Origin: Monilinia fructicola | Taxonomy: Eukaryota > Ascomycota > Leotiomycetes > Helotiales > Sclerotiniaceae | DNA length: 64,000 bases | Assembly: GCA_008692225.1 (NCBI GenBank) | Contig: VICG01000003.1 | Coordinates: forward strand, 358,501-422,500 | Direction: 5' to 3' | Shown: piece by piece, positions 1 through 12,119 of the stretch | Numbering within the stretch: the stretch's first letter is position 1 | Layout of the letters: every line of letters starts with the position of its first letter | Program-made: the position numbers and the translations under genes | The notes under the pieces: model-generated | What the model was told of the DNA's origin: nothing | The model's input: only the letters and a program-made list of their open reading frames with translations | The model's database searches: none

Positions 1-612
1 ATCCATTTCCCTCTCGTTGCATATGCCCCAGTTGTCTCCGCCGCTAAGGCATCCCACGAAGCCAACTCCGTCCAAGAAATCTCCATGTCTTGCTTCGAGC
101 CCAATAACCAGATGGTCAAGTGTGACCCACGTAACGGAAAGTACATGGCTACTTGCTTGTTGTACCGTGGTGACGTTGTACCAAATGATGTTCACGCTGC
201 TGTGGCCACTCTTAAAACTAAGCGTACCATTCAGTTTGTTGATTGGTGCCCAACTGGTTTCAAGATTGGTATCTGCTTCCAGCCACCTCAAATGGTTCCC
301 AATGGTGATTTGGCCAAGGTTAACCGTGCTGTGTAAGTTCAACCGTCTATTTTTTGACAATACTTCTGCTAACGTCTCTACAGATGCATGCTTTCAAACA
401 CAACTGCCATTGCCGAGGCTTGGTCTGCTCTTTCCCACAAATTCGATCTTATGTACTCCAAGCGTGCTTTCGTGCATTGGTATGTGGGTGAGGGTATGGA
501 GGAAGGTGAATTCTCCGAGGCTCGTGAGGATCTTGCAGCTTTGGAGCGTGATTATGAAGAAGTTGCAACAGACTCTCTCGAGGGTGATGATGGTGGCGAT
601 GCCGAGTACTAA
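1..612 (+). CDS. tubA: Alpha-tubulin, C-terminal part (cut by window start)
   Basis: Alpha subunit of the microtubule heterodimer. The window opens inside the gene. Exons 1-332 and 384-612 flank a 51-bp intron (333-383, GTAAGT...ACAG) and give 186 residues, about the last 40% of a ~450-residue protein. Diagnostic stretches are [20 protein letters not shown], the loop [12 protein letters not shown], and the acidic tail ending in DAEY with a terminal Tyr, as in alpha rather than beta tubulin. The frame is open to the first base, so the N-terminal GTPase half lies upstream of the window. No oddities are seen. Family identity is certain; which paralogue it is cannot be told from this part. Confidence 0.97.
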
Positions 613-1542
613 AAGGATTCCCTTGTGTCATATGTTTATCTCCTGTGGGATCACATATTTACAGAGACTTATTTAGTACTTGATATGGTAGCGTGAGAGT
701 TCATGAGGCTTGTTTTGGAGCATCTTCATGTTTCCCGACAGGTCCATAGAGTCATTCTTCCTTTCAACGAATTCACGAAGGAATTTCTCTTTTTTTTAAT
801 CAGAATGCTTTTTTGTAATCCAAATACCACCAATCCTAGTAGCCAATAAAGATACCAAAACAAAAAACCGATGAAGATGTGATCCATGAGTGAGTGCGTG
901 AGTGAGTGTATCTGGGGGTGCCAAATGGAAGATTATTTATCGTTTTTGTGCGTAGTGACAAGTATTTTGCCCAGAAATACGCATATTCCGTATTCCCCTC
1001 ACATCAACGACGCTGCATGAAAAATGTCTGTATGTCGCACATGGAAAAGCTAATGTACCACAAAAGCGTATCAAAATGCAAACCCATCCGAAAATCGACA
1101 ACAAATGTGGCACATATCTATGTGAGTGGTTGGGATCTGCCAATCAAAATGGATAAAACAAAGCAGCACCTGGGCAGATGATGTTGCCGAGTTCTCCGCC
1201 TTTCGCTTCCCAAAGCTCTGTCTGTCTCTAGATTCCTGGCAGTGTTTAATTTACTTATTTGTACTTGCTTTACTTGCTTGCTTGCTTGCTTGCTTGCTGA
1301 CTACATCTCCGTACATTAGACTGCACGACTTCATCTCCAACGTTTTTTATTTATTTCACTACCAAGATACCTTTTTGAAGTTTGTCACATTTGTTTGATT
1401 GATTTAGCTTATTCCTCTAGAATCATTCATAGTTCTCGAATTTTCGGTCGCTAGAGCTTCAGTAATCGAATTCTCATCTCGTCGCTGCGATTCTTAAGAG
1501 GGAAGCGCTCTTAGAAGCTACTCAGGTGCATAGCAAAGCATA
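613..1542. other. Intergenic: tubulin 3' region and EDE1 promoter/5' UTR
   Basis: No convincing gene. It holds the tubulin 3' UTR and the EDE1 upstream region. Short open frames here lack splice-supported structure and family features. A TTGC tandem repeat lies in the EDE1 upstream part. Confidence 0.7.
1273..1298. repeat. TTGC tetranucleotide microsatellite
   Basis: About six tandem TTGC units, roughly 250 bp upstream of the EDE1 start codon. Seen directly. Confidence 0.9.
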
Positions 1543-4500
1543 ATGGCCGACGATCCAAGTAAGAATATTTACATATTGGAGCTTGATATAGTATTTGATG
1601 GTTCATGGTCATCGCAGATGGTATCGGATGAATAATCCATATCTATGCTGTCTATGGCTATATGAGATGTTGTCTTGATGGATGTGTAAATGCATTTACT
1701 GACAACTTTCAGCGGCACCCATCTTAAACCTAAGCCCAGAGGAGAAGCGTGTTTTTGGGCAATTGTTTCGTCAAGCAGATACAGAGAATATAGGAGTTGT
1801 GACAGGGGAAGTTGCAGTTAAATTCTTTGAGAAGACAAGATTGGAACCACGAATTCTAGGAGAGGTACACACTCCATTTACTTTGTCTTGTTTCCCTTGG
1901 CACAAGTTCGGATGAAGGATTCTTCGGTTTGTTATGATACTGACCTTCCTTTTCAGATATGGCAGATTGCAGACAAGGAGAATCGAGGACTCTTAACACC
2001 GGCAGGTTTTGGGATAGTATTACGGTTAATCGGCCATTATCAAGCTGGACGAGATCCCACCCCTGAATTAGCTCTCCGCCCAGGACCACTACCAAAATTC
2101 GATGGAGGCTTGGGTACTACTAGCCCTACCTTTCAAGCTCCTCCTGGCCCGCCTCCCAGTGCTCTACAGCCTCAAGCTAGTGGATCTGGACCGATTAGAG
2201 TTCCCCCTCTTTCCGCCGAGAAATCTTCACAATATGCACAACTTTTCGAGAAATCAGGGGCTCAAGGGGGTATCCTTCCAGGCGAGCAAGCTAAGCAGAT
2301 TTTCGAACGCGCGGGTTTGCCAAATGAGATTCTGGGTAGGATATGGAACCTGGCAGATACCGAACAACGAGGGGCTCTCACATCTACTGAGTTTGTGATT
2401 GCTATGCATTTACTCGCTTCATTTAAATCTGGTCAACTTCGAGCTTTACCCAATATTCTTCCTGCGGGTCTTTATGAAGCTGCTACACGGAGAGGGCCTA
2501 GTCGTCAATCTACTGGCAATGGCATTTCCGCAATTCCAAGACAATTTAGTGGCCAACACGGAAGGGCTAGTAGTCCTTTAAGCCGACCTGCATACACCCC
2601 TCCTCAGCAAATTCCTCAGCCTTCCGGTAGTGATTGGCTTATCAATCCAATAGACAAGCAAAAGTTTGATGGTATCTACCATGGTCTCGACAGATCTGGT
2701 CAGGGCTTCATCACGGGAGATCAAGCTGTGCCATTTTTCCAAGAATCCAAACTTCCAGAGGAGGTTCTAGCTCAAATTTGGGATCTTGCCGATATAAACT
2801 CGGCTGGGCATTTGACGATAGATGAATTTGCCGTCGCTATGTTCCTTATTCGACAACAACGAGGTAAGAAGGATGGCCGAGATGCGTTGCCCGCTACCTT
2901 ACCCCCAAATCTCATCCCGCCAAGCATGCGAAATCAGCCCAGGCCAATACCCGCGACCACAGCTCCAGCCTTTGAAACTCCTCAACCAACGATGCCAAAA
3001 TCCGCTGCTGAGGACTTGTTTGGACTGGACGCATTGTCTTCGCCAGCTGCGCCCACTCAAGTACCACAGTTGACTGGAGGCTCTGCGTCTTTTGGTGCAA
3101 ATCGTCAGTTGAATACCGATCCTTTTGGGAATAGTTCCCAGCCTTTGACTCCAGCCTCTCCATCCCAAACATCTCCTCAGCATACAGGATCTGTCTTCAA
3201 ACCTTTTGTCCCCTCTTCCTCTTTTGGTCATGCCCTCACTGCACATGCCACGGGAGGCTCTAATAATTCTGGGCCTTCTCGAGGCTTTGCGCCACAACCA
3301 TCGGCTAGTGAAGACCTTCTCGGTGATAATGACCCAGAAATCAGCAGCAAGTTGACCAACGAAACTACCGAGCTCGCAAACCTATCCAATCAAGTTGGTA
3401 CATTATCGACACAGATGCAGCAGGTTCAGGGCCAGAGGAGCGCCACACAAAACGAATTAACCCAAGCGGATTCCCAAAAGCAGCAATTTGAAGCTCGCTT
3501 GGCTCAGCTTCGATCGTTGTATGAGCAAGAGGTTAAAGATGTGAGAAGCTTGGAAGAACGACTGAATGCTTCTCGCAACGAGACCAAGAAATTACAAACA
3601 GAAATGGCCATGCTTGAAGCAACTTACACCGATCTTCAAACTCAACATCGACAGATTGTTACAGCATTACAAGCAGATCAACAGGAAAATGCCAGTCTAA
3701 AAGAGCGTATGCGTGCAGTTAATGCGGAAATTACACAATTGAAACCAACGCTTGAGAAATTGAGGTCAGATGCTCGTCAACAGAAAGGCTTAGTTGCTAT
3801 CAACAAGAAACAACTGGCGACTAATGAAAGTGAGCGGGATAAATTAAAGGGCGAGGCCTCCGATTTGACAAAGAGTATTGAGGAAGATACCGCAACCCTA
3901 GCAGCTGCTGCCAGAGCTCGCAGCCAAAGTCCTATTCAGGCTAGAGCTCAGAGTCCTGTTTCAGTCACGAGTCCAGCACTTTCTACTATGAGTGCTAACA
4001 ATCCATTTTTCAAACGCCAAGTAACTGGTGGAAGCAATAATGAGATGGCCTTTACTGCTTCACCTGTGCAACAAACAGACCGTTCATTCGAAAATGTCTT
4101 CGGTCCTAACTTTGGCTCTGCCTTACCACACCCCGAGTCAGCAGCACCCCATACTTCCTTTAAACAAGATCTTCCAATCCGACCACAAACAAGCGGTGGC
4201 TTTTCTACCCCTTCAGGCGAGGCACCTCCCCCAATGCCTGCATCGAGGCAAATAAGCTCAAGCTATTTGCCCTTTCCAACCCATGATGATTCTGTGAGCT
4301 CCTCACGACAAGTATCTGCCCCCAACAGCAGATTTGGAGAAGGCTCAACTGGGGCCGAAACCCCTACAACTCATCTAGGTGCCACACCTACCGGCTCATC
4401 TTTAACGAACCAAGCTGATCCAGCTGTGACGTCTAGGGCAGTCTCTCCTGAGGTTGACCGTCATTCCACAGCATCTCCTGCCGCTCACGATTCAAAGGAA

Positions 4501-5981
4501 ACTATCCCTGGAGCTTTCCCAGGTGATGATAATTCTAATATTGTTGCTACACCTACCGGCGGTACCACCTTGAGTGAACAAGCGGCCGCTGATCCATTTT
4601 CAACGACGAAAGAGCTCACACGAACTGGTACAGCAAAGGATGACTTTGATGCTGCCTTTGCTGGATTTGGTAGTGCTGGAAAAGCCCCAGAGCGGTCAAA
4701 TACCGGAGGCTTCGCTGAGTCTCCAGCAACTGCATCTGCTCCATCAGGCTTTGGTCAAGAATTTCCTCCCATCTCGGAGCTAGATAATGATGATGAAAGC
4801 GACAGTGCTAGCGAGGGTGGCTTTGGTGGCGGTGGCTTTGACGATGACTTCAATCCAGCTTCTCCTGCCCAGGTCAAAAAATCCCCGGAAAGTCCTGCAC
4901 TGTCCCACGCTGCAGGTAGTACAACTGGGAGCGCGAAAGAATTCTTGGGTACACCAGCTCCTGCTGCGGCTACTGGAAGTGACCCTCCAACTCCTAATGC
5001 TCAAGCTTCGCCACCTGCTTATGACAAAGCGGTTTCCTCGGCCGATCAAGCACATTCGGAAGCTCAACAATTTTCGGGGCTTCTTCCATCTCGAGAAGTT
5101 CCAACCGAGCATTCTACATCTTCTGCCGCAGCTGCCCCTCAAGCTGCTGTTGGAGCTCCACAAGCATCTTCGCAACAAGCACCACCTGCAAAGGTTCCCT
5201 TTGATGACGACTTCGGTGATGATTTCGATGATCTTGAAGATGCTAAAGAAGGTGAAGCTGATGACGAATTTGCCAATGCTGCTTCATCTATCCATGGGTC
5301 AAGAAATGGCCTCGATGATTTTAACCCTATGTTCGACAGTCCTCCAGCATCTAAACAAGATCATACTGCCAACTCCTTTGGGGGTGACGGATCCGGATTT
5401 GGGGATTTTAGCTCGTCTCCAAAACAACCAACCGCTGCTCCAGCTGCTGTGAATGATAATCATGACTGGGATGCAATCTTTGCGGGTCTTGATGGACCAG
5501 GGGCCGAAACTGGCGCACCTGCATCGCAAGGTAATGCAGGTGACTCAGCTTCTCACTTGACAACCGAAGCGCATGGTACGTAGTCTTTTGCTCTTCCTGA
5601 TAATTCTCTAGCTCCCCTATTCCGAATGTTCAAGCATCTTCCAGATGTTTTTCGGACGGGCAGCCCTGGACTTTTTGCCCGAACCAGACGATGACTGAGG
5701 ACTGACGTTTAACACAGGAAGCGGACTTCAAGCTGGAAACGGACAAGCTGAAAGGCCACAGGTTGGAAGGGCTCTGACTGAAGGTGGAGAGCATGATGAT
5801 CCAATCTTGAAAAACCTTACCGGAATGGGCTACCCTAGGAATGATGCTTTGGCTGCGTTGGAGAAGTATGATTATAATTTGGAGAGGGTATGTTTCTGAT
5901 TTTCTTAGGATTGGGCTTCAGGAGCAAGATACTAATTTTTGTGAGTATTAGGCGGCCAACTTTTTAGCAAATCAATCGTGA
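1543..5981 (+). CDS. EDE1: EDE1-like EH-domain endocytic scaffold
   Basis: Early-arriving scaffold of clathrin-mediated endocytosis (Eps15/Ede1 family) at the plasma membrane. Exons 1543-1558, 1713-1864, 1957-5575, 5718-5887 and 5952-5981 join in phase to 1328 residues; the start begins MADDPTAP. Three EH domains are visible, at about 14-110, 146-210 and 292-355. Each has the Leu/Ile-Trp signature (IWQIADKENRG, IWNLADTEQRG, IWDLADINSAG) and EF-hand-like acidic loops. A Gln/Glu-rich coiled coil spans about 517-700. A Ser/Pro/Asp-Phe-rich region follows, with repeated DDF motifs. The last ~45 residues are a UBA domain (MGYPRNDALAALEKYDYNLE) that appears only after splicing the last two introns. 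Length and order match Ede1; Pan1 lacks the UBA. Frame is intact. Confidence 0.95.
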
Positions 5982-7739
5982 ATGTGATGAAGGGTTAATG
6001 TTAGGGGAATGGACGGGATGGATGGAAATGGACACGAGGAGCAAGATATCAAGGATAGGCGGAGGGGTGGAAATACGAAGGCATTGTGCATAATAATATT
6101 GTTAATATTGTATTGAAAGCGTTATACCTTACTTGCGGCTCGCAATCTGGCTAGCAGTAGCATGTTTCGCAACTTTTCCTTTTCCTTCTCTTACCTGAGC
6201 GAAATATACCTTGTACAGTAATTAATTGGATTGTTTTATGGTCACTCCTGGTCTAGAAATTCGTTCGAGATTGAGATGGTCATGATGTATATCAGGAGAG
6301 GCTGATATGATATAGTATGTGATATCGTATGTACAGTAAGTATACTTTAAGTAGGTACCTCAGCACTAAACGAGTAAGTGATTGATTGACTCGGTTAGAT
6401 ATCAGGAGTAGGTGCGGGATGGAAGGAGGAAGCTTAGTGATGGGGTGATGATGGTAGAGGCTTGGGTGATGGGATTTTCAGGAGTTCTTTTTTTGAATTT
6501 GAGGGAGGGCGAAGTATGGGCTGTGTAACTATGTGTATGTCAATCAGCCTTTGACATAAGATACTAGGTAGGTATGATGTATGAGATAACCTGCATCAGA
6601 TTTGTATGTACGGCGGTTTGGAGTTTAGCCATGGAACGTTTGGTCGAAACTTGACTGGGCTGCGTGGGATCATGTTATTTGATGGGAGGGTTTGGAGTTG
6701 TGTTTTGAATATATGGGTGGGAGGTTACGCGGCTTGCAGATGCTGGTAACAGCATCTAGGCATGGATGGGCCAGATGCACGCACAATGGGCCAGCCAAGG
6801 CGCCTCGCCGAAAAAACAAACCATCACACTTCTGGATGTCTTGTCGGTTGGACAAGGAAGTAAGTGGATTTTCGTACGTGGTAGCAAGCATTGATGTTTG
6901 GTGCAGATTTTTGGAGGGGGATGCGCCGGGTGGCTTGTGCTGACCTGCCATGTCCTTTGATATCCTGCCTGCTTGGAGACGTTCCTGGACTTGTGTCTGT
7001 TGCTTTTGGGGTCTTGGTCAGATACTCGTGGGTTTTGCAGATTCTTCATCTCCTCTTCGGGTCAGGCGTCCTGCATATTGCTCGCTTGGAACTGAAGTTT
7101 GTTTCTACTACCGCTCAATTATAGAACTACCACGGGCTCTGGGGTCTTGGTGTATATGTGCGGCTTGTCTTTTGGGAGGGACGTGCAAGATGGCTAATTA
7201 TGTGTCGCGGAGAGAAGAGAGGATACCTCTACCCTCACCATGGTACCACGAGTGAAAGGAGAGGCTTCTATTCCTTCTGGTTTCTGGCCGCGACAGCTGA
7301 TTGAGATTCGGGTATCTAGAGATATTGAAACATACCTGCATGGGAGGGAAATTGGATGGGCATTTGACTGTTTCAACATCTGTAGAGAGATAAAGTGCAC
7401 CGTGAGGCAGACAACCATTTTGAAATTCGAAGAAGAGAAAAGAAGGTCGGAAGAGCTGAAAATGAGACTGGAGAGTGGATGAATTACCATCTGTGGGGGA
7501 GGAGGTCCAGAAGAATTTGATCATTCGTGCCTATCTATTGGTCGATGCTTAAGGAGTGCTTGGATGGCGTAGCTACACCAGACGGTGAATGCATTGTTTC
7601 CATAGATAGCTTGGAGATCTCGCAAGTGATTGGTAGGGTTCTTAAACTTGTCCAGGCTTCTTACATATCTTCGAGACTGTGCCCGGTCTCTTTGCGATTA
7701 GTTGTCGTGTAACGAGTGCTCACTCTGACCATATAAGAG
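5982..7739. other. Intergenic, no supported gene
   Basis: The EDE1 3' region is followed by about 1.7 kb with only short, overlapping open frames lacking recognizable motifs. Some GC-richer patches (6700-7100) have open frames on both strands, but neither looks protein-like. I see no RNA gene. Confidence 0.6.
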
Positions 7740-10114
7740 ATGTTGCTTGCCTCTCTTGATCAATACCGCCTGGGTTGTTCCTCAAACACTTCCATAATGC
7801 CACTCAAAGTTTTGAGACCAAGCCGGAAAGCTCCTACAGTAAGTGCTCCGGCCACATGGAACCAAGTACTGCAGAAGCTCGATCAAAAAAAGCACAAGAA
7901 ATCAACAAAGACGGTCGATCTGAGTGGTTGCTTAGCGATTTTGGAGCGAGTTGAAGCTTCTACCATGGAAAATAAAAACGAAGCCGACGAGAAAACTACA
8001 AAGTTGAACTAGAGAGATGAAACTCTTCTTTCTCTGAGAGATGCACTCGAGGGAGTATTGGAGTAGGTGCAGAAGTTCAAAGAAGTTGGAAGCATGATTG
8101 CGCGTTACGATCCTGGATACGCTGCACTACCTTGAGCGGCAGTGCGATTCCCACGCGAAACCGCAATACAAGAAAGCTCGATACATCAGATCACAGCACA
8201 GGGTATCGAGTTGAGCTCCAAGATGCTCAAACAGTGTAGCCGTACGGAAAAACTGTTTTCGCAGCGAGTCTGTGAAGGCGGGGTCCGATTTGAGGATTCT
8301 TTGTTGGGTTTCACCTGGTGGTTGTACGTGGCTATCTTGGAATGGGATTCATATACCATCAATTATTACTCAAGATTAAGAACCCATAAGTAGTTTATGA
8401 GAGATCCCGGTGCTACTTCTACTTTAGATTGAGAAAATTAGGATACAAGCTGATGCCACCATTTGGTCTACCTACACGTCGTTTCCGAAACTTTCTCTCT
8501 CGATAGTCAAAAATGATTGTGGCAGCTTCGGGCAGCATTTTCGAAGTTTTTATATAGAGCCGTGGAGATGGAAACATAGTATGCTAGCTTAAAAGCTTTG
8601 CGCGGTGTGTTTGCTTCAGAGTATGGGACAACTCTGAAGGTATTCGAGAATGACGAAGTTGTCCTAGGCTTAAGTGATTCGGCCATAGGGATGGAAGAAT
8701 GGCGACAAGAACTTCAAAAGCAATTAGAAGGAAAAGGATGCATAGAAAAGCATATTACAAAAACTCTCATAGGAGATGCATATGTGATATAAGTATATCG
8801 GCCACAGCTTAATACCCCTGACACAGAATCAAGGTTTTGCTGCGCAGATCTACGGCTTGATCAACTATCCGGTGATAAGGTAAACGTGGAGAAAGATATC
8901 AAAAGTTTCCGAGGGAATCTCCCAGGACCTCTCGAAGTACCATACGGCCCTATCTATGACAGAATCACAAGGTAGGGTCCGAAAAGTTGCTATCATGACA
9001 TTTTAAGTACTGTTAAAGGCGAAACGGATCCTTACCAGCGATGAGGCGCTCGCTGCAGTATCGCTCGACCTGGACCTAGATCTGAGCAGAGGAGATAGAC
9101 TCGCCAGCAATGGATCCGAGAAGCTCAATTTCTATCGCAATCATATTGTATTTGATAACGATATTGGCTCTCGTGGCCCACATCGATTTGCACATCATTC
9201 AGTCCGAGAATATTCGCTCAAAAAGCGCGACACCGAATTTCTTACATTGCCTTCAGAACTGTTTCTTTGAAAACGACGTATATTAATTTCCCTGGGTAAA
9301 CCATGGAGAACTCCTTCCCCGGGTTTGATGCTAACGGAGGAAGCACAGCATGCTCTGGAAGCAAATGAGGAGTTTGCCAAATATGCAACTGAACTCTTGA
9401 CCACTCATTGCAGACTAGCCCAGCCAAGCAAATTGACGAGTGAATTGTTGATGTATTCATGGGTAATCATGATATTTTAGCAATGAGTTTTTGGAATGGA
9501 AACAAGCACTCTCAAGAATAACGCATTGAGCCCTTTTGAATGGATGCTTTTAACCAGACGAAGATAATCGCCCTTGTTTGTGGCTTGTCTCTATGGGTTG
9601 GCGGCGGTAGTTAAAGCTCAACTGCCACAAAATAGTACTGATTGGGACACATGTTTATGAGCTCAAAGAAACAGAGACAGATTACATACGGAGTGAGAGT
9701 GAAGCAGTATACCGATACTGCCCTCTTAAAATTGCAGTTAGCAGAGGATTTGAGAAAGCTGTGCAGTTATTTCTGGCGAAATCTTGCTACTCTAGAGGCA
9801 ATCCTGGATAGGATGTAAAAGGTGCCATTGCTTTGCTGCTGTTGGAACAAGGTGCCAACTTCAATCTACCTGGCCAAGAGACCAGTACTCCATTAGAGAT
9901 GTCGGTTGAACATAAGGCGACCAATATTGTCAAAGTCTTGATCAAACGCAATGCGAAGCTACTTGAAAAATGTAAATATCTTTCTAGAAGTTGCTATCGG
10001 GACTGGGAATGCCACTTTACTACAAACTATCCGTACCACGCTGGGTGCACACTTTTGATGATTCTGTATCTGTTTCGCAGAATGAAAGCTTTAGAAAGAT
10101 GGATATGCTTGTGA
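7740..10114 (+). pseudogene. Relic of a NACHT-ankyrin (STAND/NLR-like) gene
   Basis: Reading the three + frames in turn recovers a familiar fungal NLR order broken by many stops. Near 7840-8140 is the N-terminal helical domain, including YDPGYAALP followed by AAVRFPRETA in another register. Near 8840-8990 comes a post-NACHT helical segment (LPGPLEVPYGPIYDRI). At 9015-9230 are LTSDEALAAVSLDLDLDLSR and FAHHSVREYSLKK, typical of the winged-helix end of the NACHT module. At 9830-9960 there is an ankyrin-like segment (LLLEQGANFNLPGQETSTPL). No Walker A motif (GxxGxGKS) can be read between the N-terminal domain and 8600, so the core ATPase is deleted or unreadable. Frame changes and in-frame stops occur throughout. 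The identification rests on remembered family patterns, not a database search. Confidence 0.75.
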
Positions 10115-10484
10115 TGATATTCACGCTTGGGAAATATACCGGCGTCTTTTGAGAAAATAGGACCCGCCTGCAGTTCCTAACCTAGCTCAATCGGCAAGAT
10201 TCTCCGATCCTTTAAAAGTCATAATACTCCACAAAATGTATTTGAATGTCTAAATTCATGGGCTTAAAGCAAGGTTGAAGAGAGTCAATGTTCTCATACT
10301 TTCGATGATCACGAAACGAATTTGTGACTTTCCAATATTCGAGGGATCTTTAGATGATGTACCGAAATGAAACAAAATATCAATACCGATTTGTGTGAGG
10401 TTGAGTATAGATTTTTGATATTCCCAAAAGCTCCACAGAATTCATTAAATCATAATCATACAAATACAAGTGCCTTGATTCAAA
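10115..10484. other. Intergenic, AT-rich
   Basis: The space between the NLR relic and the 3' end of the questin-oxidase-like gene. No gene seen; probably holds the terminator region of the minus-strand gene. Confidence 0.6.
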
Positions 10485-11817
10485 TCAAAGATGTCCACCA
10501 ACGCTATCAGACTCACTACTCCCGAACCCAGTCCACCCCTTGAAATCATCGGCAAATGTAACTGCCATGGATAAATATCTTTCATGTACATCTCCCCAAG
10601 TGAAAGCTATTTCCTTGATAGCTCGTATTGCTTTCACGTAATGTGGATCAGTTGCCCATGAACCATTGATAGCTTTATCTTCAACATACTTCCATCCCTT
10701 TCCTGGTTTTTGTTCAATGTCTTCATTTATTTTGGGTCTCATTTGTGCGCAGTATACGGCGATTGTCAATAGCCACCATTGTCGTATCAAACTTATTTGG
10801 AACTTCGCAGGGACGAAGGGAAGTAGAATTCGAACAGCATGACTCGTAGTGAGAACATGTACCACAAAGAAATCGTATGCATGAGTACCGGGCTTGACAG
10901 TCTGCACAAGTAAATGTACAGCTGCTTCTTGAGAATCTTGGAATTGTTTTTGAGGATCATTAATACTCCATGCGTTCCAATGCTCAAGGATGAAGTCTTC
11001 ATGTTCCTCGAATAGTTTTTGTTATGTTGGCAGGCGATGGTTCATCTAAAACCCCATCTAAACGAGAGTCGGCATGAATCTTGTGAAGAATCTCTAAGGG
11101 TGAGGTCGTATTATACGTGGAGGCTTTAGTATAAGATGGATCATCGAGGTACTTATGCATAAAGTTGTAGCAGGTTGATGTGAGGGAGAGGGCTTCAATG
11201 GCTAGTTCGCGACTATTTAATTCGACTGCGTAACCGAGATGGATAAGGGGGTGACCGACTAAAATGTTCGTTAGTATAAAGATTGAAGAATGAATGGTAT
11301 GCATACGTCCTGAAGTTAAACCATTGACAAGAGGAGCCTTTCCACTATACAAATACTCCTCTACCAAAGCTTTCCAATCATAGCTAAATTTCAAAGCCAA
11401 TTCATCTTCAAAGAAATCAACGTATGCCCTTTGGTATGTCTTCTCTCCCAAGAACTCTCTCCAATCTGCATCGGTAATCTCTCCAGGAGAATCCTGCCAT
11501 TCCTCGAGATGTTTTGATTCTTCGGAATATACTTTTTGCAATCGGTCGTAGTCTGCACCTAGAAGATATGCGGATCCTAAATGATGGGGTAGATGGTTGT
11601 GGAATCGATTGTGGTTGTAGAGGATTGAGTGGTTAATATGGTTCGATTTCAACAGATGCTTTAAAGTTCTTGGTCTTTTCTCCGGAGCTGTTTCAATATC
11701 ATGGATTTCGACTGGTGGAAGATTTATTGATGGTGATGATGAACCGATAGTAGTATTTGCGACATATTTATAGATTCTGTTCACAATAGGAACCCAATTG
11801 ATCATAGGCGCCGACAT
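10485..11817 (-). CDS. Questin oxidase-like protein (DUF4243), frame broken once
   Basis: Family of GedK and AflY-type oxygenases that act on anthraquinone-like polyketides. The substrate here is unknown and no polyketide synthase is in the window. The start is ATG at 11817. A 48-bp in-frame intron (11259-11306; GTATGC, branch CTAAC, TTTTAG) is required: splicing it restores GLGHPLIHLGYA, a family hallmark. The conserved FHNHLPHHLGSAYLLGA lies near residue 75. Near 11016-11020 the frame ends in a stop, but a one-base shift in a T5 run (A5 on the coding strand) continues smoothly as LFEEHEDFILEHWNAW. It then runs through HAYDFFVVHVLTTSHAVRIL to a stop at 10485, about 427 residues in all. The break is either a sequence error or a disabling mutation. 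It shares a 302-bp divergent promoter with the next gene. Confidence 0.85.
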
Positions 11818-12119
11818 GATTGCGATGGTATTGTGAGCTCAAGATTCGGAACAAAGTGTGGGGAAGCTGGAGCTATTATATAGGCAGAATCATTTGGTTG
11901 GTGGTAAAGTGAAAGCGGTGAGTTTTGCTTTGTTGAGTGTGGCGTATGGCGTGTGGCATGTGGCGTGTGTGGCTCAATGAGGTGGGTCAAGTCACGCCTT
12001 TTCACATTGCCGATTCCCTCTCGAAATTGATATTTAATGAACGCGTCGCGACTGCTCAACACAATTCCACCATGAAAGTTGAAAGTTCATCCCACGAAGT
12101 CATCAGCTTCAATTGAGCA
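11818..12119. promoter_or_regulatory. Shared divergent promoter region
   Basis: 302 bp separate the start codons of the questin-oxidase-like gene (-) and the HECT_2 gene (+), so both promoters must lie here. A GTGTGGC-type degenerate repeat sits at about 11938-11972. No specific operator can be named. Confidence 0.5.

Noticed and set aside
3340..3890. Possibility that the EDE1 gene is Pan1
   Set aside because: Three EH domains, a central coiled coil and a terminal UBA fit Ede1; Pan1 has two EH domains and no UBA.
11021..11080. A cryptic intron to explain the questin-oxidase frame break
   Set aside because: The best candidate donor is GTTTAG and splicing would remove residues that match the family on both sides; a one-base shift explains it better.
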